Shown here: in pieces, positions 14,401 to 22,200 of the stretch | Layout of the letters: each line of letters starts with the position of its first letter | Numbering within the stretch: position 1 is the first letter of the stretch | Assembly: GCF_032854445.1 (NCBI RefSeq) | Contig: NC_088297.1 | Location: 4,713,991 to 4,777,990, forward strand | Reading direction: 5' to 3' | Length of the DNA: 64,000 bases | Origin: Liolophura sinensis | Lineage: Eukaryota; Mollusca; Polyplacophora; Chitonida; Chitonidae | The notes under the pieces: model-generated | The model's input: the letters and a program-made list of their open reading frames with translations, nothing else | The model's database searches: none | What the model was told of the DNA's origin: nothing | Translations under genes and position numbers: made by a program

Positions 14401-15860
14401 AAACGTTTGTGGACCGCATGCTGATAGTCAAGTGCTTAAACCGTAAGAATCTCGTATCTGGTCACCCGTGCGATTTTGGAAAGGACAAAATCGGTACCGC
14501 CTTCCTTTCAACTTAACCTTCAACTGATTACTCAGGTACTGGTTGGTGAGGGGTCTAAGTTACCTCCCTTTCCAAGCTTTCGTGATTTTGTCAGCAAGCA
14601 AGGAGTCCTGGACTTTCTCTTCATCAGCCTAATAGTCCGGCGGTCGTCGCCCAAGGGCCCTCTGTGTAGTTGTGTTAATCATCAATAAAATAAACCACCT
14701 TTAATAAATGTATACATGAATACAGAAATTTTAACTTCAAGTGCTTTATTTAAAGGTCAAAGTGAAAACTTCCTCCTTAAGTCTGGCATACAGAGACCCG
14801 ATGAAATGTGTTCAATCTTCCAATTATGGTTTGATCTCTTGATTCTTATCCGTCGCCGCTATTTTCTCTTTACAGGAAAAACTTCGTATCGGTGAATATC
14901 CACTTCGACCGACTGAGAATCGAATCCATGGAGCAGGTGGAGGATTATACCAGTGAGGATGTCTTTGGTAAACTTGTCCTCTGATTACTAGTTCATCACT
15001 CTACCCATTCTTAGACTCTTCATGATGTTTTCACATTCATTTTTTCCGTGGTCAGTCATGCAAAAGCAAACCAAGAAAGTCAACAAAATGGGTCAATTAG
15101 TTAATGACGGACCTCCAGAATGACTAAAATGAACCTTTTTATGACGTAATCAAATAACTTAATCGTTGCTTTCTTTTCTTTTGACTCGGCCTTCACTTAC
15201 AGGAAGACCAATGGATTCTGTCAAAATACCGTACACTGACCACTGAGGGCACGGGTTCGAATCCAGCTCTCTCTGGCTGACCTGCATCTTTACGTCAAGA
15301 AGTTTGTCAGTTAATTTTTTATCCCACACCTGTCAACCGTAAATCTTGAGTAACGTAAAAGTTCTGTATTAAGTACAAGTACAGTAATAAACACCAATCA
15401 GGGGCCTCCGTGGCTCAGTCGGTTAAAGCGCTAGCGCAGCGTAATGACCCAGGAGTCTCTCACCAATGCGGTCGCTGTGAGTTCAAGTCCAGCTCATGCT
15501 GGCTTCCTCTCCGGCCGTACGTGAGAAGGTCTGTCAGCAACCTGCGGATGGTCGTGGGTTTCCCCCGGGCTCTGCCCGGTTTCCACCCACCATAATGCTG
15601 GCCGCCGTCGTATAAGTGAAATATTCTTGAGTACGGCGTAAAACACCAATCCAAAAAAAAAAAAAAAAATAAACACCAATCAATCAAATCAAATCAAACT
15701 TTGACGATATTTTCCAGCGTCTGTCGGTGGTCAGTTGGGACTGTTTCTCGGGGCCAGCATCATCTCCCTGGTAGAGATTGTGGAACTACTAATCAGATGT
15801 GCGGGTCGCTGGTTTCTCGGATGCTCTAACACTGTGAATCCGAACAGCTCCATTCGGTAG
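6732..15860 (+). CDS. DEG/ENaC family cation channel, eight coding exons
   Basis: Exons are 6732-6811, 8109-8688, 10164-10265, 12023-12197, 13003-13077, 14243-14342, 14876-14967 and 15718-15860. All have GT/AG borders and the phases match throughout, giving 448 codons plus TAG. Seen in the protein: HG at residues 12-13 (gating motif just before TM1); TM1 about 29-47; FPAVTVC at 71-77; a Cys-rich ectodomain including CGC at 305-307 and CDCPFPC in exon 6; TM2 with GLFLGASII, whose GAS (413-415) is the selectivity filter of this family. Known of the family: trimeric, voltage-independent, amiloride-sensitive Na+ channels gated by protons, peptides or mechanical force, in the plasma membrane. The subfamily (ASIC, FaNaC or degenerin) cannot be fixed by eye. 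The start is the only in-frame ATG between an upstream stop (6672) and the HG motif, with G at -3 and +4; an upstream exon remains possible. No clear AATAAA follows the stop. No frameshift or internal stop was seen. Confidence 0.93.
7603..8040 (-). mobile_element. SINE family C, split by a nested SINE A
   Basis: 7603-7690 ('GGGGTTTTTAACGTCGTACTT ...' type tail, 'ATGACGACGAGGAGTCA') continues at 7929 ('TGTCGTCTTGTGGCAAG', 'CATGCCGAAGACACCAGACA'). The family is seen whole at 20785-21130. It ends about 70 bp before DEG/ENaC exon 2. Confidence 0.75.
7685..7935 (+). mobile_element. SINE family A, nested inside SINE C
   Basis: It runs from the head remnant 'GCGCTAGCGCAACGTAATGA' to the tail 'AAAACACCAATCAAATAAAT'. 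It is flanked by ACATATATTG and ACATATTG, which fits a target-site duplication. Confidence 0.8.
8109..8688 (+). CDS. DEG/ENaC exon 2: TM1 and finger/thumb part of ectodomain
   Basis: The acceptor is a long T/C tract ending CTCATAG; the donor is GTAAGT. It encodes TM1 (LLWGLIVLAQLTAFVVVIV), the post-TM1 motif FPAVTVC, a Cys pair region (TCSFGGNPC ... GLCDTVN) and the beta-ball strand GLNLKVYLGD. It leaves in phase 0. This is the longest exon (580 nt). Confidence 0.95.
9200..9235 (+). repeat. Short direct repeat
   Basis: 'ATCAAGGGGACGC' occurs twice in a row, with a partial third copy. Confidence 0.6.
9555..9795 (+). mobile_element. tRNA-derived SINE, family E
   Basis: Box A-like 'TAGTGGTGAAGTGGTTAAGG' and box B-like 'GGTTCGACTCC' lie about 45 bp apart, followed by a SINE-type body. 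Only this copy was seen. Confidence 0.5.
9858..10130 (+). mobile_element. Two SINE A tails in tandem
   Basis: 'GCTGGCCGCGGTCGTATAAG' through 'CAAATAAATAAATAAA', then a second, more decayed tail ending 'AAAACAACAATCAAATAAAA' just before DEG/ENaC exon 3. Confidence 0.65.
10164..10265 (+). CDS. DEG/ENaC exon 3: palm segment
   Basis: Thirty-four codons between CCATACCAG and GTAAGA, in phase 0 at both ends. It contains IVLHDPSEK and LAPGTMNYIGVK, matching the conserved 'HDP ... L.PG' stretch of DEG/ENaC ectodomains. Confidence 0.93.
10313..11065 (+). mobile_element. SINE family C split by a LINE insertion
   Basis: Body motifs 'GGTGTCAGCATAGTGTGACT' and 'GTGTCATGTCTGATGTCTTA' lie left of the insert; 'CACACCTAATGGTTCCTC' and the tail lie right of it. 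Confidence 0.7.
10530..10999 (+). mobile_element. 5'-truncated non-LTR retrotransposon (LINE) 3' end
   Basis: The frame 10617-10907 reads KTGHIQTNSYL and CDHCQIEETLEHMLFRCPQY, a CX2CX7HX4C zinc knuckle of the kind found after reverse transcriptase/RNase H in LINE ORF2. One frameshift separates it from the upstream LCNRLK. It ends with TAG, a short 3' UTR and an (ACC)n tail. The duplication AGTATATGTACA flanks it at 10518-10529 and 11000-11011. The clade cannot be fixed by eye. Confidence 0.82.
11225..11660. mobile_element. MITE family D copy interrupted by (AT)n
   Basis: 'GCGACGACAGTGTGATAGTG' at the left and 'CACCATGGCTTAAGCAGAA' at the right are family D landmarks. An (AT)n tract interrupts them and the 'GCAAATGG' segment occurs on both sides. 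Confidence 0.6.
11347..11427. repeat. (AT)n microsatellite
   Basis: About 80 bp of uninterrupted AT dinucleotides. Confidence 0.98.
11755..11940 (-). mobile_element. SINE family A
   Basis: 'GGAGGAAACCGGACAGACCC', 'GAGCTGGACTTGAACTC' (box B side) and the head are present; the TTTATT tail is missing. Confidence 0.8.
12023..12197 (+). CDS. DEG/ENaC exon 4: Cys-rich thumb/palm segment
   Basis: Acceptor TTTTTCTGCAG, donor GTGAGA, exit in phase 1. It encodes YTLRACHDAC and GRFCGCSLEIA, the family's conserved C...C...CGC pattern. Confidence 0.95.
12425..12768 (+). repeat. Tandem duplication, 172 bp x 2
   Basis: Starting 'CAAGCTTTAAACTACAGTTT' at 12428 and again at 12600; the two copies differ at only a few sites. 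Each contains TGACGTCA. It lies in intron 4 of the channel gene. Confidence 0.95.
13003..13077 (+). CDS. DEG/ENaC exon 5: short ectodomain exon
   Basis: Twenty-five codons bridging CGCSLEIA to CDCPFPC, carrying two cysteines (EEMCDP, IIDCSA). It enters and leaves in phase 1; the donor is GTAAGT. The acceptor is TAGAAG, a NAGNAG tandem, so one Glu may be optional. It is too short to show up as an open reading frame. Confidence 0.88.
13370..13530 (-). mobile_element. SINE family A, partial
   Basis: TTTATT tail, 'GGTGTTTTACGCCATATTCA' and body up to 'CACAGATTGCTGGAAGGCCC'. Confidence 0.8.
13690..13950 (-). mobile_element. SINE family A, nearly full length
   Basis: It runs from the TTTATT-type tail through the core and box-B region to 'CATTCCCCTGCGCTAGCTCG'. 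It lies 300 bp upstream of exon 6. Confidence 0.85.
14243..14342 (+). CDS. DEG/ENaC exon 6: CDCPFPC motif
   Basis: Acceptor TTTTTTTTCTCTCCATAG, donor GTTAGA, entry in phase 1 and exit in phase 2. It encodes NYDCDCPFPCED and a Ser-rich stretch ending LDLPESER, matching the family's conserved C.C..PC motif and the following S...P segment. Confidence 0.93.
14876..14967 (+). CDS. DEG/ENaC exon 7: pre-TM2 strand
   Basis: Acceptor TTTTCTCTTTACAG, donor GTAAAC. It encodes KNFVSVNIHFDRLRIESMEQ, the usual 'N-I-x-F-x-x-L' strand and linker that leads into TM2. Entry in phase 2, exit in phase 1. Confidence 0.92.
15402..15668 (+). mobile_element. SINE family A, full length and young
   Basis: Complete from 'GGCCTCCGTGGCTCAGTCGG' (box A) through 'GAGTTCAAGTCC' (box B) and core to a run of about 18 A. 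A perfect 15-bp duplication AATAAACACCAATCA lies on each side, itself part of an older SINE A tail. It ends 50 bp before the last exon of the channel gene. This is the reference copy for the family. Confidence 0.95.
15718..15860 (+). CDS. DEG/ENaC exon 8: TM2, selectivity filter and C-terminus
   Basis: Acceptor TATTTTCCAG. It encodes ASVGGQLGLFLGASIISLVE, the TM2 signature with the GAS filter, then a short cytoplasmic tail of about 26 residues and TAG at 15858-15860. The tail is short compared with many ASICs. Confidence 0.95.
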
Positions 15861-18804
15861 AAATTGAGGTCATGGTGACATTCACAGTTTGTGAAATTCG
15901 ATGGATTTATACCAGGATGCAAGTCCCCGTTAAACTGTGGTGGACAGGTTAAAATGACTGTAGACAAGGGGCGACACGATTGAGGCGAGCAAGTTCAACC
16001 TTAATCAAGTGTGGGGTGTTGACTTAAAACCATCTTCAGCTAGGACCAAAAGTGCTGTTGTTGACATCCATCTGAAGTGCATGTGTTCAGTTGGATTACT
16101 GAAGGCGATTTCACTGAAAACCGTTTTAGCTCACTAATTAATCTAATTAATCTCACTAATTAACGTGTACTTACCTATTGGAAGCACTCATAGCGTGATT
16201 AACTTTAACTCTGGCTAATAGTGTATATACTGTCATGGATTAAATGCACATATGCTGACTAGGATTACTAGAGGCATTAATCATCGCCATATGACTGGGA
16301 AATTGTGAAGTACGATAGTAAACCCCAAGCATGGACTACGTATATGAACTTTGATATGGAGTTCGTGCCTGGAATATCCACTGTCTGCCCGGCATCATTG
16401 AAAACTGATGACCGCTTCTCTCTTGTGTGTTACCGGCTTTATTTCCTATATGTATAATTTCTTACATACCTTTGTCTTTGGGAGCTAGTGTTAAACGTTG
16501 TTTTGGAAATGGATCTTGCGATTATCGACTCGTAACGCCCTTTATGGACTACGAATGGTATATAAATGTCGGACATGATGCTTATATTCATTCATTCATT
16601 CTCGATGCATTACCCCCCGACAATGTAGGTGTTGACAATGAAAGACTCGAGGCACTCTGCAGACAGATCGATGGACTTTAGCTCATCAAAAAATTGTGAG
16701 TTAGATTTAAGGATTATGTTCACACGAATCGAGAGAACCACATCATCTCTAAACAAATACTAGTATAGCTTACGTGGTCAGATGCGTCCTTAAGGGTAAC
16801 AACGAAATGATCCGCTTCAACTTATTCGACCGTGTGAATGTTGACTTACTGAACTGTGAACCAATTCAACCTCAGTCGGTGTATACATGTATACTGACAC
16901 GGATTGCTGGCATCAAAAGAAAAGGCCACATGAACTCTGTTGACCGTAGCCAACCGTTGGCATGGCGAGATGGGCTCGTACCCAGCAGATGCAGCCTGAA
17001 ATGCTAAAGGCGGAGTTTGAAGAATCTGATAAGATCAAGTTTTCGGGATACCAAAGGGGACAAAATGTAAATGTTATGACTTTATTTTATTCTCAGGTAT
17101 TTGGGATTTCCGGCTAGCTGTATTGGAGTCTCCATAATGACAGATTATGTGAGCTGACAAACCATTTTTGCCCAATCAAAATAACCGAAATACATTCTCT
17201 ACTCTTGATTGTTTGTCCGGATGTAGCACGCGCTGACAGGATTAATCCCCCGTAACAGCGCACATAGCATGCATGTTAATGGGACAAAAATAAACAAAAA
17301 TAGTTTTGAAATCAAGCAAACAAGCAAGCAAATAAGTATGGTTAAATTTGAATGCCGCGTCCAAAGGATTGACAACACTAGGAAAATTTCCAACGACATA
17401 TTTTTCGGTCTGAGCGTCACGCAACTATTACAGGATTAGAAGAGAAATTCAGTTAGTAACCTACATTGCATCAATAAGAAAAACTGATAACTGATAAGCC
17501 GCCTGACGTAAGATTGTATGCTGGTACCCATGTCAGCGAGAGCTGGATTCGAACTTGAGACCTCAATGTCAATACCGTTTGCGTTCTTCTTGACAATCTG
17601 ATGAAAGCGATTAATAAATTCTGCATTAAATAAAGACCGACGATTGTATTTAAATTTGAGCACTTGGGTGGTTTTGAACACAACTCGGACTAGTTGAAAT
17701 CTTTGTAAATCATTAAGTTTATTCAAATCTATTTAAATATTTCCAGTCAATGTGTTTTGTAGTGCCTCTGCCAAATACCTAATTACTCTTTACAAGGGTA
17801 CATTGTTCTGCGTGGCTTCTGTCATGTTTCCTTCGAAATTCAGAGGCGTAAACGTTTGCTAGCTGTTCAGTTCTTTGCAATGTAATAAGACATTTAGGGA
17901 ACAATTTCGTTTTAAAACGGTCTCCAAATGAAATGTGTAAATATTTGTCGATTGAATACATTTCTTTGGAATGAATTCTTCACTGCAAAGATTTTCTTGT
18001 CGAACTACAGCTTTGCTAACACACTACAGACACGCGCAGATGTAAGTTCATCCAAAGGGGCAATCTCTAGGGCCACAATAATTACCCACGGTGGCGGGGC
18101 CTCTGTAAGAAAAGATGAAACGAATGTATACTGTAAATTTTGGACAAAAATCTATCCGCGCATATCAATCGAATTTTTTTATATTACTTCAGAATATCCG
18201 AAACTACCTTTCAAAAATGTCAGCCATAGCTTTTTCAAACTTTATAATCATTACATCAATTTCATTCAATTCCTCTACCATCACGCCAAAACAGAACAAT
18301 AAACGTATATTTTCACTATGAGGACTCCAAAGAGTAATAAAAAAAAATCCACGACTTTCGAATTGGCTTGGTTTAATAGTGTAATGATCAGATCAGAAAG
18401 AGCATGGTAATCGTTCTTTGTATTTGCCGTCAGGCATGACATCACCAATAGTGGATTTGAAATTCGTACTCTTTTATCGTTAAATTGTTAAGTACGACGT
18501 TAAACCCCAAGCACACACTCACTTACTTTTATCGTTAGAGGTAAAAAGAGTACATTTACTTTAAAACATGTCTGGAAAATGGTTTAATGTGAAAAGTTAT
18601 GAAGACAAATGAGGAGTTATTGAGCTATTCCTGTCTCTAAATTAAGAGGAACATTCCTGAGTTCCCGAATCTTACAAATTCCTGAAGGAAAGGGGTGTCA
18701 ATTGTTCCTCGCGAACACGGCGAGGCAAAAAAGTAATGTCAACAAAAGTTGACAAAATCATTTAACGTACGTCATATTATACAGTAGGACTTTTTTACCT
18801 TTAG
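15861..18804. other. Unassigned stretch 3' of the channel gene
   Basis: It should hold the 3' UTR of the channel gene, but no AATAAA was recognised near the stop. SINE tail remnants ('GTAAACCCCAAGCATGG' near 16318, 'ACGTTAAACCCCAAGCACAC' near 18496) and a tRNA-like box B relic near 17545 are visible. If the protease has a further 3' exon, it would lie here. Confidence 0.4.
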
Positions 18805-18989
18805 CAACAAAAGAGTTCGATCCCAAAACTCCCCTATTTAAGAGATCATCACGTGCTTTTCTCCATGATCAGCTGAAAATCTGGCCAGATGCCAAGCGCA
18901 TAAGGGGTGACGTCATGACTAAAGCCATGGAAAAAAAGGCTCCCGAGTCTGTCTACACCATTTATGTCAAAGCGGAAAAAATCAGAAAG
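18805..18989 (+). CDS. Isolated exon candidate of unknown gene
   Basis: A strong acceptor (GGACTTTTTTACCTTTAG) and donor (AAG|GTACGT) flank 185 nt of open frame, entering in phase 1 and leaving in phase 0. Part of the peptide is HDQLKIWPDAKRIRGDVMTK, followed by EKKAPESVYTIYVKAEKIRK. It is basic and helix-prone and I do not recognise it. No partner exon was found on this strand. It sits between the 3' ends of the two convergent genes, so it could be a stray exon, a pseudo-exon or part of a gene overlapping the protease. Confidence 0.35.
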
Positions 18990-19043
18990 GTACGTCCATG
19001 TGGGACCGGAAGTTTAATGCAGTGACTACGCATGTGCAAACAC

Positions 19044-19219
19044 TTACTCGCAGATTCCTTTGAGACATGTTCGTCTTCTAACAGACAGAGCTCCATTGCC
19101 ACAGGTGGCGGAACATCCGCTCCACGTGCTCCAGTCGGACCAAAGGTAGGGCTCCGGTGTTGTTGTCGTTGTAGTCGTCGTGGGTTGAGTTATCACTGGG
19201 AAGGATATGCCTTTTATTC
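19044..19219 (-). CDS. Astacin exon 14: Thr-rich linker and TSP1 repeat
   Basis: Acceptor TTTATGACAG. A run of eight threonines precedes WSDWSTWSGCSATCGNGA and RRRTC, a type 1 thrombospondin repeat with three Trp and a CSxTCG core. The frame reads GAG-TAA at 19044-19046; the same bases form donor GA|GTAAGTG. A TSP1 repeat normally has two more cysteines, so the last exon may lie further left. Confidence 0.85.
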
Positions 19220-22200
19220 CTGTCATAAACAATAGTAAGATAGAAAGGATTTATTTATATATTTGATGGGAGTTTTACGTCCCATATATTTCACTTATAC
19301 GCAGGTGAAGAGCAGTACGGTGGGAGGAAACTGGGGAGAGCCCGGGGGAAAGTCTAGACCATTCCCAGGTTGCTGGAAGACCTTGCCACGTAGAGCCATA
19401 AGATACAAAGGAATTTCATACCGTGTATTCCGAACCTGTGTTATATATGGCAGACTTGTTCTGTTATTCCTACAGAATACCTTTGTACTGTGTTGGTCGT
19501 AACATTGAAACATGTTTTAGTCATATGTACTAGCCTAATTAATTATGTTCAAAATAACAGATTAGTGTTTGGAGATTAGCTGTATTTCTGTACTTACGTT
19601 TACAACTCTGTCCCGATTTCTCGTATCCCGGGCAGCAGTAAGATGATTCAAGTATGCACGTGTTTTTCCTTTGCCTGACAAAAACGACAAAATATTCCAC
19701 ACATTGATATATTAGTTTTTTTATTAGCTACAACTAAACAGCTGTGTGAATCGCTCATATTATTTTTGATATCATGTCTTTTTAACATGGATCATTAACT
19801 TAAGTACGCGTGCACTGAGTGCAACGCAACACGAAATCCTATCCGGGGCATGTCGCAGTTATACATGTCGCAGCTATAGCGACTGTTTTACAAGCATATT
19901 TGCTTTGCCCAATGGTATCCTGTACTCCTGACCTCTGACACTTCAAATAAAATCCAGCGTCTTCAAAATATCGAAACGGAGTCTGTTGCTCTTCATTAGT
20001 ACATGGTTGATTTAAAGATTCTTCAATGGCTTTAAGTCACCCAAGAGGCTGCCAGAAAGTTCTGCAGCAAGAAACACGCTTTTGAATTCTCAGCCAGTAA
20101 AGGTCCTGACAAAACTGTTAATCGGACTCACTGTGTACAGTATTGGTTTCCACAAACGTTCAATCGGACTCACTGTGTACACAATCGGTTTCTAAAAACT
20201 TAATCGGACTCACTGTATACACTGTCGATTTCCACAAACTTTTCATCTGATTCACTGTGTACACTATTGGTTTGCACAAACGTTTAATCGGACTTAATTT
20301 GTACACTATCTTCAAACTTTAATCGGACTCACTGTGTAAAGTATCGACTTCCACAAATTTTAATCGGACTCACTGTGTACAGTACTGGTTTCCACAAGCT
20401 TTTAATCGGACTCACTGTGTACTGCATCAGTTTCCACAAGCTTTTTATTGGATTCACAGTGTACAGTATCGGTTTCCACAAACATTTATTCGGACTCACT
20501 GTGTAAAGTATCGACTTCCACAAACTTTTAATCGGACTCACTGTGTACAGTATCGGTTTCCACAAATCCCTCGGACATTCACCGGACAGCTGTACTGTTC
20601 TGTTTTAAAACACAGAGGTTCAGTCAGAGCTGCGTCTAGCGTACATCCGCCACACCTCTCTGAAACATACAGATTAAGAATCGTATCAAACACAAATGTA
20701 TGCTTCCTTATACAGGATTATGTTACAAATGTTAAAAATGATTACGCCTCATAACGTGTTAGCACTCCCATTTAACAGCATTGTGTATGGGGTTTTACGT
20801 CTTACTTAACAATTAATATGACGACGAGGAGTCATTAGATGCGTGTACATATACTGTGTCTTCTTGTGGCAGGGCGAGTCCATGCCGCCAAAGTAGTGCC
20901 GCTACTGAAGTATCATGCCGAAGACACCAGACATGACACCTCACCCAGTCACATTATACTGACATCGGGCCAGTCAGTTCTGTTTCCTTTTTCTAACGTC
21001 TCAGTGCTCAGTGCCAAGCGACGCAGCAACAAGAACCATTTTTGTTGGTACAGCCCGACCTGGGTTTGATCCCAGGTCTCCCGACTTCGAGGCGGACGCT
21101 CTAAGCATTTGGCCACCGAAGTGAGCAATTGCGTTTGAAGAGATTACAACCAAATGAGAAGCTAGTCTGCAGTATTTGTCGATATTCTAAGCAATTATAC
21201 CTGCTTTGTACGAGATGCTGAAACCGCTGTAGTTAGCTCCCTTTGTGTGCAGTAAAACCATCGCTTCTTCCCCGTGAGAATGAAAGACGTCAGTCGGAAC
21301 TTTATCACGACAGAACCTAGACGGGGACAGTAATGATTTATCAGTTATATTATATTAAGTGACATGTCAGGATTTCCTTCACCGATAAAAGTGTTTTTCC
21401 GCATGTGAAGTAAACAATTATATTAGCTGAAATAAAGTGATTAGTCACTTGACAAAAGATGTTTGTGAAACCTTTTACATTTACGTGGTGATACATCGAT
21501 TTTATCAGTATTAAATATGGTTTTTTTTTCAGATCATGGCATATATATCTACACATGTGAAATATCATTTTTGTCATTACATTTTAATATTTCACTCCCT
21601 GACGTTATGATATTTTAATAATAATAATAATAATAATAATAAAGTCGAGGCATAGCCAAGTAAATATAAAAGTTACACAAACTTTCGACCCATATCCAGG
21701 ATCTTACCACTTAATTTTAAATAATATAAATGTTACACAAAGGAACGTTTAGATATGCGGGGGTGAATCAGTTATATTGCTTACAGCAATTTGCAGGTAG
21801 CAGTTGGTTTCCCCTGGCTCTCACCATAATGCTGATCGGCGTCAAATAAGTGAAATATTCTTAGGTACGGCGGTAAACGCCAATCAATCAAATGAATGAA
21901 TGAATAAATAAATAAATAAATACATCTGCACAAACATCCAATGCATAGGGGTTTCTTACTACTTTTAATGTTACATTGTTCATATCCCGGCTACCCCATC
22001 TAACTGTCAAGATACCCTTAGTGCTGCGTTATTGGAACTCCATGTCGTAAACACCTGATGTGACACTTCCCTTTGTCACATTCTGCTGACTGCTACAACA
22101 TAGCTTCTCCGCTTTTACGGGACAATAACTTAGAGCTGAGCCATGGAAGTAAATTTTATTTGTAGTGGTGGCTTTATTTCTTTACTTTTTTTAAATAAAT

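Noticed and set aside
15402-15500. tRNA gene
   Set aside because: Box A and box B are present but the acceptor stem does not close and a SINE body follows. The heads at 20785-21130, 29794-30152 and 9555-9795 were rejected for the same reason.
18840-18930. A - strand exon finishing the TSP1 repeat
   Set aside because: In the required phase it hits a stop after about 11 residues and supplies no cysteines; the + strand reading of the same DNA is far better.
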